A stretch of DNA of 64,000 nt from Thermicanus aegyptius DSM 12793 (GCF_000510645.1 NZ_KI783301.1:3239788-3303787), one strand, 5' to 3'. Shown: positions 44,115 to 54,402, numbered from the stretch's first letter. The notes: generated by a model not told the origin, from the sequence alone. Translations and numbers: made by a program.

Positions 44115-45044
44115 ATGGTACGGATCGGAGTGGTAGGAATCGGAAACATCGCCCAAAAGGCGTACCTTCCCATCTTGGGAAAGATGGAAGGGGTAGAGCT
44201 TCACTTGGTTACCCGCAATGAAGAAACGTTGCGTAAAATAGGCGATCAATACCGGATCAAAAACAGGTATCGAACGGTGGAGGAGATTCTCACCCTTCCC
44301 TTGGATGGCGTCTTCGTACATACGGCTACCGAATCCCATCCATCCATCGTCTCCACGTTGCTCCACCATGGATTTCACGTCTACGTGGATAAACCCCTTG
44401 CTTACACCTACCAAGAGGCGGAGAGGCTGGTCCGCCTGGCGGAAAAGATGAATCGAATCCTCATGGTAGGGTTTAACCGGCGTTTTGCTCCGATGGTGAG
44501 GGATCTTAAAGCGATGAAGGGGCCAAAACTCCTGCTCATGGAGAAAAACCGCTCCTCCCTCCCCGGCGAGATACGCACTTTCCTCTTCGACGATTTTATC
44601 CACGTCGCGGATACCCTGCGTTTCTTATTGCAAGAGCCGATCTTGAATTTCCATGTCCATACCCGTAGAGAGGGGGAACTCCTCTATCATATCGCCCTTC
44701 ATCTCATCAGCAAGCATCATCACGCCATCGGCATAATGAACCGGGATAACGGCGTTGCGGAAGAAAAAATCGAAGTGATGAGTCCCGGTTGGAAACGGGA
44801 GATCCGAAACCTGAATGAGGGAACCGACTATCGGGACGGTAAAGAGATTCGCCTATCTTTTGGGGATTGGGATCCTATCCTCTATCGAAGGGGTTTTACC
44901 GACATCATCACCCACTTTATCGAGGCGATCCAGGGAAAAAGAACGATCGATCCCTCTGCCCAGGATGCTTTGGAGACCCACCTTCTCCTCGAAAAGGTGA
45001 TCGAACACATCACGGGGGAAGAAATGGAAAGAAGAGGCGTTTAA
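44115..45044 (+). CDS. Gfo/Idh/MocA family oxidoreductase
   Basis: The 309-residue protein has an N-terminal NAD(P)-binding fold (VRIGVVGIGNIAQKAYLPIL) and the family motif VYVDKPLAYTYQEAERLVRLAE with the catalytic Lys of the EKP-like site (here DKP). A C-terminal alpha/beta domain follows, with FDDFIHVADTLRFLL. It is near MviM/YcjS-like proteins, which oxidise sugars or inositol derivatives; the substrate is unknown. AAAGGAGG precedes the ATG. It is divergent from nagA and convergent with mnmA, so a link to amino-sugar metabolism is only suggested by distance. Confidence 0.88.
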   Translation: MVRIGVVGIGNIAQKAYLPILGKMEGVELHLVTRNEETLRKIGDQYRIKNRYRTVEEILTLPLDGVFVHTATESHPSIVSTLLHHGFHVYVDKPLAYTYQEAERLVRLAEKMNRILMVGFNRRFAPMVRDLKAMKGPKLLLMEKNRSSLPGEIRTFLFDDFIHVADTLRFLLQEPILNFHVHTRREGELLYHIALHLISKHHHAIGIMNRDNGVAEEKIEVMSPGWKREIRNLNEGTDYRDGKEIRLSFGDWDPILYRRGFTDIITHFIEAIQGKRTIDPSAQDALETHLLLEKVIEHITGEEMERRGV

Positions 45045-45113
45045 TCCAGCGGGAATGCGTCACGCGGAGGCGTATGGGTGCATAAAACCGATGATTCGAA
45101 GGGACGAAAAAGG

Positions 45114-46385
<1,272 letters not shown>

Positions 46386-46387
46386 TC

Positions 46388-46415
46388 ACAAAAAAGGCTG
46401 TCCCATAGGACAGCC
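46388..46415 (-). terminator. Terminator of the ba3 oxidase operon
   Basis: GGCTGTCC and GGACAGCC arms with a four-base loop, followed by TTTTTT on the minus strand, 42 bases after the subunit I stop. Confidence 0.92.
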
Positions 46416-46456
46416 ACATCGAAACCATAGCCACGTAACCGGCATCCTCCATCGAT

Positions 46457-48115
46457 CTACCACGTCTTATAGCCGATCGACTCCGGCGCACTGTTGACGA
46501 TCAGATCCACCACAGGAATCGTATAGGCCACGAGGATTAAGACCACGGATACGGTAATCCATAACTTCCAGTTTTCCAGGAAGCGGGGAGTGACCATCGC
46601 CTCCTCGTTCTCTTCCCCGAGGGGAAATTCTTCCTCCTCCGATTTCGGCGCGAAGAAACTGAGGTGAATGACGTTATAGATCATGAGCATAGCCCCGATG
46701 AAGAGGATCGTGCCGCCAACCGCCAGGGTAGCGTAATTCCCGAAAAAGCCCTCAAACCATTGCTGGGCCACAGGGTTATTGTTGTAGGTGGTAAAGGCGG
46801 TACGCCGCGGCGCTCCTTCCAAGCCCAACGTATGCATCGCGATGGACATAATCAGCATCCCCACCGACCAAAAGATGGTCTGGAGAATCCCCATCCGGTT
46901 CATGAAAGGAGTCAGTTTCCGCCCGGTCAGATAGGGGAGAAGCCAATAGGTGGCGGCGAAGAAGGTCATCCCCACCGGCGTTCCAACGGTGATGTGGAAG
47001 TGGCCCACCACCCATAACGTATTATGAACCATCGAGTCCAGCTGGTAGCTGGCATTAATCAGCCCTCCGATCCCACCGGGGATGAAGAAGAGCATGGCCA
47101 GGAAGGCCGCCAGGAACCGTACATCTCCCCAAGGAAGAACCTTCACCCATCCAAAGATCCCCTTCGCCCCTTTCGCCTGCCCTGCCTGTTCAAACGTGGC
47201 AAAAAGGGCGAAAGCGGTCATGAGAGAGGGAATGACGACCATGAAGGTGAGAATCACCTGGAGGAACTTCCAACCCTCCTGCACCCCGGGTTCCGTCAAC
47301 TGATGGTGGAAGCCCACCGGCATGGAGAAAACGATAAAGAGAAGGAAAGCAAGACGGGCCAAAGAGTCGCTGAAAATCTTGCCGCCGATCAGTTTGGGCA
47401 CATTCACGTACCAAATCATATAGGCAGGCAGAAGCCAGAAGTAGACGAGGGGATGTCCAAAATACCAGAAGAAGGTGCGGGACAATTCCACATTGACCGT
47501 CTGAATCCATCCCAGCGAAAGGGGAATCATCTGGAACAGCACGGTAATCGCCACGCCTATGGTAGCGATAATCCAGAGGATATTGGTCGCCGTCACCATA
47601 AAGCCGAAGAGAGGGGTCTTCTCTCCCGGATGTTCCTTTCTCCAGCGGAAGTATTGCATAAACATCGCTGCCCCTTCGATCCAAGAACCGACCACAAAGA
47701 GGGCGAGGCCAATGTAGAAGATGGGAGAGGCTTTCAAAGGAAGATAAAAGGTATATAGAACGCTCGCCTGTCCTGTCAGGATCATGGCTGCCGCCATCGC
47801 GGTCCCTAGGGTCATGGTCCAGAAGCCGACCCAACCGATCTTCCGCTCCGAAGGGGTCATCGGACCCATCGTCCGGCTGTTCCCGGCATAAAAATAGCCA
47901 AAGATAAAATAGGTGGTAAAGACTAGGGCGAGCAGAACCCCATGGGCCGTTAAGATTTCATAATAGCTGATCCAGGAAGGGAGCGTAATAATTCCGCCCC
48001 GTACCAATCCTTGTAGGATTCCAAAAATGGCACCCAGGAAGACCGCAGTGAAACCAATATAGATATGGCTTAAACTAATGGGAATATCCCGGGAAGAGAT
48101 CCGTTCCGCTTTCAT
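46457..48115 (-). CDS. cbaA: ba3-type cytochrome c oxidase subunit I
   Basis: The 552-residue heme-copper oxidase subunit of the B family holds low-spin heme b, the a3 heme and CuB. It has about 13 membrane helices. TAHGVLLALVFTTYFIFG carries a heme b His; FWYFGHPLVYFWLLPAYMIWY holds the CuB His-Tyr pair region; and HNTLWVVGHFHITVGTPVG has the helix VIII-X histidines. The spacing is as in Thermus-type ba3 oxidases, which work at low oxygen and high temperature. Its start overlaps the stop of subunit II as ATGA. Confidence 0.93.
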   Translation of the reverse strand: MKAERISSRDIPISLSHIYIGFTAVFLGAIFGILQGLVRGGIITLPSWISYYEILTAHGVLLALVFTTYFIFGYFYAGNSRTMGPMTPSERKIGWVGFWTMTLGTAMAAAMILTGQASVLYTFYLPLKASPIFYIGLALFVVGSWIEGAAMFMQYFRWRKEHPGEKTPLFGFMVTATNILWIIATIGVAITVLFQMIPLSLGWIQTVNVELSRTFFWYFGHPLVYFWLLPAYMIWYVNVPKLIGGKIFSDSLARLAFLLFIVFSMPVGFHHQLTEPGVQEGWKFLQVILTFMVVIPSLMTAFALFATFEQAGQAKGAKGIFGWVKVLPWGDVRFLAAFLAMLFFIPGGIGGLINASYQLDSMVHNTLWVVGHFHITVGTPVGMTFFAATYWLLPYLTGRKLTPFMNRMGILQTIFWSVGMLIMSIAMHTLGLEGAPRRTAFTTYNNNPVAQQWFEGFFGNYATLAVGGTILFIGAMLMIYNVIHLSFFAPKSEEEEFPLGEENEEAMVTPRFLENWKLWITVSVVLILVAYTIPVVDLIVNSAPESIGYKTW

Positions 48116-48585
48116 CCTTCGATCACCTCAATTTCCATCTGCATCAGTTGGTGCCCCGCGCCGCAATATTCATTACAAAGAACCAAATATTTGCCCGGTT
48201 TGTCAAAAGTGTATTTTGCGGTGTTTATATATCCGGGAATTAACATCATATTTACATTGGTCCCCACGATGGTGAAACTATGGACCACATCCTTCGTCGT
48301 CACATTGAAAACGATTTCTTTCCCGACGGGAACCTGCACCTTATTCGGCTTAAAAGAAAATACCTGGGCAACCAGATTTACCTCATAACGGTTCTCATCC
48401 ACTTTCTTAACCCCCGGGTTATCAAAGGGCGGGGTCTGATCCACCAGTTTGGGATCAATGGTCTGAAGTCCTCCTGCGGGGGTATGGCCTTGGGCAAAGG
48501 CGGTAAACCCCAGCACGATGAGGAAGAGAACCAACGCGGAAATTCCGAAAGTAAGCCAAATCTTTTCATACCGATGAATATGCAT
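48112..48585 (-). CDS. cbaB: ba3-type cytochrome c oxidase subunit II (CuA)
   Basis: The 157-residue subunit has one N-terminal membrane anchor (about residues 10-32) and an external cupredoxin domain with the CuA site: the His in DVVHSFTIVG, then CNEYCGAGHQLMQM with both cysteines, the second His and the Met. It accepts electrons from cytochrome c. Short single-anchor subunits of this kind are typical of ba3 oxidases. It is the middle gene of the operon. Confidence 0.94.
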   Translation of the reverse strand: MHIHRYEKIWLTFGISALVLFLIVLGFTAFAQGHTPAGGLQTIDPKLVDQTPPFDNPGVKKVDENRYEVNLVAQVFSFKPNKVQVPVGKEIVFNVTTKDVVHSFTIVGTNVNMMLIPGYINTAKYTFDKPGKYLVLCNEYCGAGHQLMQMEIEVIEG

Positions 48586-48605
48586 CTTTCACTCCCCCAT
48601 TTCTT

Positions 48606-48767
48606 CTATGTGCGAGACAAATACAATAAGAACGCGCTTCCCCAGCCTAAAACAATCAAGGTACCTAAGATAAAGACGGCAACTAATGTTCCTTTTAACG
48701 AACTTTCGGTTTCGATCTTCTGCTCACGACGGGATTCCAGGGGTCTCTTTTCTAAAGGCGTGCTCAT
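48606..48767 (-). CDS. ba3-type oxidase small subunit IIa
   Basis: The 53-residue protein has a charged N-terminus and a single membrane helix (about residues 25-47, LVAVFILGTLIVLGWGSAFLLYL). Its place just before subunit II matches subunit IIa of the Thermus enzyme, which fills the position of the missing second helix of subunit II. I chose ATG at 48767 behind GGAGGGAG; a start seven codons earlier is less likely. Confidence 0.8.
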   Translation of the reverse strand: MSTPLEKRPLESRREQKIETESSLKGTLVAVFILGTLIVLGWGSAFLLYLSRT

Positions 48768-48844
48768 ATCGCTCCCTCCTTCCCTCAAAAAACTTCTCCA
48801 AAAACTTCATGATTTCAACACATCCAGCTCTACTATACAACATA

Positions 48845-48873
48845 AAAAATAAAAAAAAACGGGTTTGCCCCGT
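48845..48873 (-). terminator. Terminator upstream of the ba3 oxidase operon
   Basis: ACGGG and CCCGT arms with a five-base loop are followed by nine T and more T on the minus strand, 78 bases before the first oxidase gene. It may end transcripts from degV, or act as an attenuator. A TATAGT box just downstream could be the oxidase -10 element, but its -35 region is poor. Confidence 0.7.
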
Positions 48874-49155
48874 CTGTACCTAATCTTTCATAATGTTTTG
48901 TCCCAATACCCCATTTTCCACTATGTCCATAGTAACAAAACAAAAACTGCGCTCTCTTTTTCCCTTCTTTCCATCGTCTCCATAGGTTTTACGGAGAAGA
49001 TAAGAGAGAATGGGCCCGGAAATTTTACCTGTTTCGCCTTTTTCAGATCCCTTTTCATCACGATGAAAGGAGTTTTTCATTTGTCAAGGGAATCGGCTCA
49101 TTTCCCCTAAAAAAACGAACGATTTTTGTCATAATGGTGAACGAATCCCTTCAGA
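48874..49155. other. Non-coding stretch between degV and the oxidase terminator
   Basis: These 282 bases hold a minus-strand TTGACA at 49088-49083 without a clear -10, a small perfect palindrome ACTATGTCCATAGT, and a 66-codon minus-strand frame (48880-49080) without a ribosome binding site. I see no known riboswitch. A small transcript that ends at the 48845-48873 terminator is possible. Confidence 0.35.
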
Positions 49156-49998
49156 TCACACCTTATACCACGTTAGACCAAGCGTCCCGGCCCCAACATG
49201 GGTTCCGATCACCGGTCCAAAAACGGAAATATGGTATTCCACATGGGGATAAAGCGATTTCAATTCCTCTACCCATCGGGACGCTTCCTCCTCTGCATTG
49301 GCGTGGATCACACAGGCCCGCATGGGCACTCCTTCCTTCGCATCGGCGGCGAAGTGCTCGTAAATTCTCTCCTTCGCTTTTTTAAACGTCCGAATCTTTT
49401 CTACCGGGGTGATCCTTCCTCCGCGGATGGTTAAGATCGGTTTAATCTGCAGCACACTCCCCACCACAAACTGGGCGGCATTTAGCCGTCCTCCCCGATG
49501 AAGATGGCTTAGATCATCGACCAAAAAGTATGATTCGAATCGTTCCTTCAGCTCCTCCAGCCGTTGGACAATCGCATCCGCCTCTAAACCTTCCTCCTCG
49601 AGGCGCAACCCTTCCTGAAGCATATAGGTGACGGGATAGGTGGCAATCCGGGAATCGATCGCCTTCAAAGGGAAGCCCACCATCTCCGCGGCTTGAACCG
49701 ATGTCTGGTAGGTTCCGCTAATCCCGCTGGAGAGATGAACGGCAATGCCTTGTTCATATTCAGCGGCCAACCGTTCATAAAGAGAGATGAAATCCCCGAT
49801 GGAGGGTTGGGAGGTTTTGGGGAGCGTCTTCGTCCTTTTCATCCGCTCGTAGAACTCCGCAGTTGTGATCTGCTCTCCCTCCTTGAAGCTCTCCTCGCCA
49901 AAAATAACGCTTAACGGAACCACGTGGATGCGGTGAGCTTCCAGCCAGTCTTTCTCCGCATAACAAGTGCTGTCTGTAATCCAAGCGATTTTTTTCAT
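49156..49998 (-). CDS. DegV family protein
   Basis: The 280-residue soluble protein binds a fatty acid; in Firmicutes such proteins (FakB) present it to the kinase FakA for phosphorylation. It has IAWITDSTCYAEKDWLEAH, the LSSGISGTYQTS lipid carboxylate loop, VDDLSHLHRGGRLNAAQFVVGSVLQIKPIL and the C-terminal VIGTHVGAGTLGLTW. I chose ATG at 49998 behind AGGGGG; an earlier in-frame ATG has no support. No fakA is in the window. Several DegV genes per genome are usual. Confidence 0.9.
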   Translation of the reverse strand: MKKIAWITDSTCYAEKDWLEAHRIHVVPLSVIFGEESFKEGEQITTAEFYERMKRTKTLPKTSQPSIGDFISLYERLAAEYEQGIAVHLSSGISGTYQTSVQAAEMVGFPLKAIDSRIATYPVTYMLQEGLRLEEEGLEADAIVQRLEELKERFESYFLVDDLSHLHRGGRLNAAQFVVGSVLQIKPILTIRGGRITPVEKIRTFKKAKERIYEHFAADAKEGVPMRACVIHANAEEEASRWVEELKSLYPHVEYHISVFGPVIGTHVGAGTLGLTWYKV

Positions 49999-50082
49999 CC
50001 TTCTTCCCCCTTCTTTTCCTTCCTCCACCTTCTCGCGACAACATGTACTTTTTTCTATCCTATCAAATGGGGTTGAACTCGT

Positions 50083-51774
50083 CTAGGCGCCGTAGACGGC
50101 CACCCGGTTTCTTCCCTGATGTTTCGCCCCCACATACATCGCCCGGTCTGCGTTCCGCATCAGGGAGAGGGCATCCTCCGCATGTTCCGGATAGGAGGAG
50201 ATGCCGATGCTCACCGTGATCCGAAGATAAACATCCGCCCCATCCCCCAAGTCTTTTTCAATGCGTAGGCGCATTTTTTCCACCTGCATTCGGATTCTCT
50301 CCGCAATCTCCACCGCCTCTTTGGAAGAGGTTCCCGGCAGGAGTATCGTAAACTCCTCCCCCCCGTAACGGGCGACGATATCCTCCTTCCGCACCGAAGC
50401 CTTAAGCTGTTCCGCCAATCCGATTAAAGCCCGGTTTCCCGACAAATGTCCGAAGGTATCGTTAATCTGCTTGAAATGGTCAATGTCGATGATCAGCAAA
50501 CTTAGGGGTCGATGGTTCCTTTTTGCCTCCTCCACCTGCTCCTCGATCGCCTGGGAAAAAAAGCGGAAGTTGTATAAGCCGGTGAGTTCATCGGTAACAC
50601 TGCGCCGTTCGGTGTAAAAAAAGGTTTGGGCGTTGGCGATGGCAATGGCGGCCTGATTGGCCAAAATCTGAAACAACGTGAGATCGGCACGGGAATACGC
50701 CTTTTCCCGCCAGCTTCCTATGAGGAGAAAACCGATGAGACGAGCATCGTACCGCAAGGGGGTTACGGCCAATGTGCCGCATCCTTTAAGGGAACCTAGA
50801 AGTCCCTCTCTCCTTTCACAGTCGATAAAAAACGGTTCCTTTCGATGCGTAAGCTCCGGCAGGATGCCTGATTCCTCCAGGAAAAAGGGGGATCGGATTA
50901 ATCCGGTTACCTTTTCCCTCCCCTCTCCATCGGTGATCGCAGGGCGAAACTCCTTCTCATTTTCCCTCAGAAAGATGGAAAAAAGATCATAATGGAACAA
51001 ATAGCGAAATCCCTGCTGAACGGCAGAAAGGGATTGTTGGAGATCCAGCTTAGAATTTAACGCGACAGAGAGGTTGTACAGCCTTTTTAATCGCTCCACC
51101 GTGATGCTCTTCTCATAATAGAGGCGAAAAAGAAGGGCAACGCCCATGACGGGGATGGCGAGAACCAGAAGCCCCTGCAGATTTAATTCCCTAAAAATGA
51201 GATAATTTAACCAGCCAAAAGGAACAGCGATCAGGTATGCAAGGAGAATCCAACGGATCGGTTTCCTTAAGTCCATGGAAGATTGACGGATAAACCGATA
51301 ATAAAAACGGAGTAGAAAAATCTGAGTCAGGAAAAGGACCCCACTAAAAGACAAGAACCATATAATATCCCAAGGGCCTACAGGCCAGGGATGAAGCCTC
51401 CCTCCGATCAAGGAATAGAAGCCTGCGGCCGTTAAGGTAGACCAAACATACATGTTGGCGAAATAAAGGGAACGGATGAATGGATTGCCCAGGGCAAGGA
51501 GGATGAGAAGTCCTACAGCCCCATAGATCGTCGCCGCTACGAACGGCCCGTAATGAAGAAAGATGGGAATCACGAGAATCAGGGCTAATGAGATGGGGAT
51601 CTTATCGATAAAAAATTCGTACTTCATCATCAGAAATAAAAGAATCGAATACCCCATCAGGGCAAACGCCTCTTTTCCGGACATTTCCGGAAAGTCCGTC
51701 CAAAAGAGAAATCCAAGGGTACCAGCCGTAAGCAAGGTAAAAAGGGTTAACCATTTCCCTCTCTTTCCCTCCAT
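50083..51774 (-). CDS. Membrane diguanylate cyclase with GAF domain
   Basis: This 563-residue protein has about eight N-terminal membrane helices (residues 1-220), a GAF domain (about 240-385) and a GGDEF domain. The active site RYGGEEF is intact at residues 471-475, so it should make cyclic di-GMP. An inhibitory site RxxD (RKED, residues 462-465) lies five residues before it, allowing product feedback. The signal sensed is unknown. The gene has a terminatorless 3' end near degV and lies upstream of it in the same direction. No EAL or HD-GYP partner is in the window. Confidence 0.92.
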   Translation of the reverse strand: MEGKRGKWLTLFTLLTAGTLGFLFWTDFPEMSGKEAFALMGYSILLFLMMKYEFFIDKIPISLALILVIPIFLHYGPFVAATIYGAVGLLILLALGNPFIRSLYFANMYVWSTLTAAGFYSLIGGRLHPWPVGPWDIIWFLSFSGVLFLTQIFLLRFYYRFIRQSSMDLRKPIRWILLAYLIAVPFGWLNYLIFRELNLQGLLVLAIPVMGVALLFRLYYEKSITVERLKRLYNLSVALNSKLDLQQSLSAVQQGFRYLFHYDLFSIFLRENEKEFRPAITDGEGREKVTGLIRSPFFLEESGILPELTHRKEPFFIDCERREGLLGSLKGCGTLAVTPLRYDARLIGFLLIGSWREKAYSRADLTLFQILANQAAIAIANAQTFFYTERRSVTDELTGLYNFRFFSQAIEEQVEEAKRNHRPLSLLIIDIDHFKQINDTFGHLSGNRALIGLAEQLKASVRKEDIVARYGGEEFTILLPGTSSKEAVEIAERIRMQVEKMRLRIEKDLGDGADVYLRITVSIGISSYPEHAEDALSLMRNADRAMYVGAKHQGRNRVAVYGA

Positions 51775-51828
51775 GTCCTTCCCTCCTTCCCGTTAGTTCT
51801 ATTATACAAAAAACATACTAAAAAGAAT

Positions 51829-51859
51829 AAAAAAAGTTCAGCCTGTTAACAAGCTGAAC
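51829..51859 (-). terminator. Terminator overlapping the end of the 132-residue gene
   Basis: GTTCAGC and GCTGAAC arms are followed by seven T on the minus strand. The upstream arm lies inside the last codons and the stop TAA sits in the loop. Confidence 0.85.
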
Positions 51860-52244
51860 GGTTGGCCGCATTGCGCAAATCAATGAGAATGGGAAGAGGT
51901 CCCGACCCTTCCAGAAAGGAATGGGGCTTTTCCTCCTCCCCACCAGGGTGAAGAGAGATTTCAAACCCCCATTTCCCCCGGGAAAGCCGTTTCAGGATGG
52001 AAAGGGTGTCGTCCCGGGAACCGAAATCGATGGCGATGAACTGAACGGGAATCCCTTTGAGCCAGGACATCCAGGTGAGCGAACGAACCACATGCTCCAC
52101 TTTCTGTTCCGAATCTTTGAGAAGAAGGATAAAGCGTATGGGGGAGGGATTGGGGCGATACCACCAGGAGAGGATTTCCATAAGGAAAAGAAGAAGGGAG
52201 ATGAATCCATAGGTCGCAAGGCCTATAAGAATCATAACCTCCAT
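51846..52244 (-). CDS. Small membrane protein with a glycosyltransferase-like domain
   Basis: I do not recognise this 132-residue protein with certainty. One N-terminal membrane helix (about 4-26) is followed by a short alpha/beta domain on the cytoplasmic side: RFILLLKDSEQKVEHVVRSL, VQFIAIDFGSRDDTLSILKRL and ILIDLRN. The middle stretch recalls the start of family 2 glycosyltransferases (an Asp-Gly-Ser-x-Asp-Asp pattern, here DFGSRDD), but there is no room for a full catalytic domain. It follows degU by 53 bases and ends at a terminator, so it may be the last gene of the degS-degU unit. The ATG has a weak site. Confidence 0.6.
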   Translation of the reverse strand: MEVMILIGLATYGFISLLLFLMEILSWWYRPNPSPIRFILLLKDSEQKVEHVVRSLTWMSWLKGIPVQFIAIDFGSRDDTLSILKRLSRGKWGFEISLHPGGEEEKPHSFLEGSGPLPILIDLRNAANRSAC

Positions 52245-52297
52245 CGAACCACCCGCCTTTTTACCACCATCCTATGCAGGCGGGCTTATCCCGGTGC

Positions 52298-53014
52298 CTA
52301 GTCCTTATGCCCTTCCTTCACATACGAGAGTTCAATCCAACCTTTCTTCAGGGCTTCCACAACGGCCTGCGTCCTGTCTACGGCCCCCATCTTCAGCAAA
52401 ATGCTGGAGACGTGGTTCTTCACCGTCTTATCGCTGATGCCCAAGGTCTCCGAGATGGCTAAATTGCTTTTTCCTGCCGCCAGCAGGCGCAGGACGTCTT
52501 TTTCCCGATCGGTCAGGCGATCCCATGTTTTTTTATCCTGCATCGGCATGCGTGGATGCAGCTCATTTACCGCATCTTCATAAAGACGGCGATATTCTTT
52601 GATGAGCATTCCCGTCACCTTGGGATGTATGTAACAATCGCCGCTCGCCACAGCCCGTATTGCTTCGATGAGGGCCTCCGCATCCATCTCTTTTAACAAA
52701 TAGCCGGAGGCGCCATTCTGCAGCGCACGATACACATATTGTTCATCGTCATGGATCGAGAGAATAATCACCTTAACGCCCTGGATCTCCCGGGTCACTT
52801 CCCGGGTTGCCTCCACTCCATTTAAGACCGGCATGTTAATATCCATCAGAATCACATCCGGAGAGGACTTCCGTACGTGGTCCACCAATTCGGAACCATC
52901 GCTCAACTCTCCGATCACCTCCATGTCCGGTTCCATTTCGATGATCCGCTTTAATCCATCCCGAAAAAGGGCATGATCGTCTGCAAGAAGAATCCGTATC
53001 CGCTTTCTAGCCAT
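52298..53014 (-). CDS. degU: Response regulator DegU
   Basis: The 238-residue NarL-family regulator has a receiver domain with Asp12-Asp13, phosphorylated Asp58 (VILMDINMP) and Lys near 108 (YLLKEMDAEA), then a LuxR-type helix-turn-helix (LTDREKDVLRLLAAGKSNLAI...KTVKNHVSSILLKMG). It follows degS and is phosphorylated by it. In Bacillus DegU controls exoprotease, motility and biofilm genes; the subtilase at 56.7 kb is an attractive but unproven target. Confidence 0.94.
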   Translation of the reverse strand: MARKRIRILLADDHALFRDGLKRIIEMEPDMEVIGELSDGSELVDHVRKSSPDVILMDINMPVLNGVEATREVTREIQGVKVIILSIHDDEQYVYRALQNGASGYLLKEMDAEALIEAIRAVASGDCYIHPKVTGMLIKEYRRLYEDAVNELHPRMPMQDKKTWDRLTDREKDVLRLLAAGKSNLAISETLGISDKTVKNHVSSILLKMGAVDRTQAVVEALKKGWIELSYVKEGHKD

Positions 53015-53145
53015 GAGAATTTCCCCCTCCTTATCATCTCTCTCATCTCATCGTCCTCTTCTCTAAGTGTAATGGCTCTTCTCCTTTTTTTCCAGAGAAA
53101 GACGTGAAAAAATTGTAGTATGAGAGAGCCTCCTGAACGGGTCAA

Positions 53146-54318
53146 TCATGAAGGAGGGGGAGAGGACAAGATGGGAACTTGAATGAGGATCTCTGTTCCC
53201 CGCCCCGGTTTGCTCCGAATCTCCATTTCTCCTTGCAATAATTTTACCCTTTCCTTCATGCCGATTAAACCGAAGGAATTCTCCTTCTTTAGGGCTTCCG
53301 CAGGCATTCCTTTCCCGTTATCTTTGATGCGTATGGTGAGCTTCAGAGGCTTAAATTCCAGGAGGACCTGAACCATGGTGGCCTCCGCATGCTTTATGAT
53401 ATTGTTGAGGCTCTCCTGTACCAGACGAAATATGGCCACTTCCGTCGTAGATGGGAGGCGTTCTTCCATACCCACCACCTTAAAATCGATATATAGGTGA
53501 TATCGATCAATATAGGCATCTACAAATTTTCGAAGAGTGGGAATAAGCCCCAAATCATCAAGGGCCATGGGGCGAAGGTCATAAATGATCTTTCGCACGT
53601 CGGAGAGACTGTCCCGAGCCATCTTCTTTAAAACCTGCAGCTCTTTTCGTGCCGTTTCCGCTTCGTTCTGGTTCAGCACTTTCTCCACGATCTCTGTCCT
53701 CAGAACCAGATTGGCAATCGACTGGGCCGGACCGTCATGCATCTCCCGGGCTACCCGCTTTCGCTCTTCTTCCTGGGCTTCGATGATTTTAAGCCCAAAA
53801 ATATGGCCGTTCTTCGCATGTTCCAGCGCTTCCGTCATCCGGGCGATATCTCCCTGCAAGTAGCCCAATACCACGCTTACCTGAGACAGCAGGTTATCCG
53901 CCTTTTCGATGGTACGCTCCACGGTTTTCAGGCGTCGCTCCAGTTCATCCCTCCGTTTCCTCAGGTACTTTTCCCGCTCGGATGCAAGCTTCAGATCAAT
54001 TTGACATTGGTTCGCCTGTTCATAAGCCTCCCGTATATCTTGTTCATTATACCGTTTGAAATTATGGCTTACCTCCATGAGCCGAAGGCGCATCTTTTTA
54101 TACTTCGCTTCCAGCTGGTCATAGTGGTGGATGATTCTCTCTACTTCGGCCTGTACCTGGTCCAGTTCCTTTTTCAGATTCCCACCCTCCAGCCGTGCAT
54201 TCTCCGCAATCTCAAAAATCTGCTCTTTACTCTTCTCCATGGTTTCGATGGCGTGAAGGATGACCCGATCCAAGGCTGCGCTTTCGAAACTTACCTGATG
54301 CTCTTCTTCCCGTTCCAT
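53146..54318 (-). CDS. degS: Sensor histidine kinase DegS
   Basis: The 390-residue cytoplasmic kinase has a long N-terminal coiled coil (about 20-160), a HisKA_3 domain with the phospho-acceptor His194 in REMHDGPAQSIANLVLR, and a HATPase domain with VQESLNNIIKHAEA, KDNGKGMP and SFGLIGMKERV. There is no membrane segment, as in Bacillus DegS. I chose ATG at 54318, with AGAGG seven bases upstream. It is followed 131 bases later by degU. A TATGAT box near 54340 may be its -10. Confidence 0.94.
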   Translation of the reverse strand: MEREEEHQVSFESAALDRVILHAIETMEKSKEQIFEIAENARLEGGNLKKELDQVQAEVERIIHHYDQLEAKYKKMRLRLMEVSHNFKRYNEQDIREAYEQANQCQIDLKLASEREKYLRKRRDELERRLKTVERTIEKADNLLSQVSVVLGYLQGDIARMTEALEHAKNGHIFGLKIIEAQEEERKRVAREMHDGPAQSIANLVLRTEIVEKVLNQNEAETARKELQVLKKMARDSLSDVRKIIYDLRPMALDDLGLIPTLRKFVDAYIDRYHLYIDFKVVGMEERLPSTTEVAIFRLVQESLNNIIKHAEATMVQVLLEFKPLKLTIRIKDNGKGMPAEALKKENSFGLIGMKERVKLLQGEMEIRSKPGRGTEILIQVPILSSPPPS

Positions 54319-54402
54319 CTTGATTCCTCTTTCTGTACGGCTTGCTTTCATCTTATCATATTCTTACGAATTTGGCTTTTAAAATCGTAGAAGCGGATGG
54401 GG

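Noticed and set aside
47024-47758. Long plus-strand frame (244 codons) opposite the oxidase subunit I gene
   Set aside because: It is a shadow of the strongly supported subunit I gene, has biased Gly/His/Glu-rich composition and no ribosome binding site.
48880-49080. 66-codon minus-strand frame ending just before the oxidase-side terminator
   Set aside because: There is no ribosome binding site before its ATG and the sequence has no recognisable feature; kept only as part of a non-coding stretch.
48850-49100. Possible cyclic di-GMP riboswitch before the oxidase operon, suggested by a GGGCAAACC-like string
   Set aside because: The string lies in the terminator loop, and the rest of the conserved aptamer core is missing.
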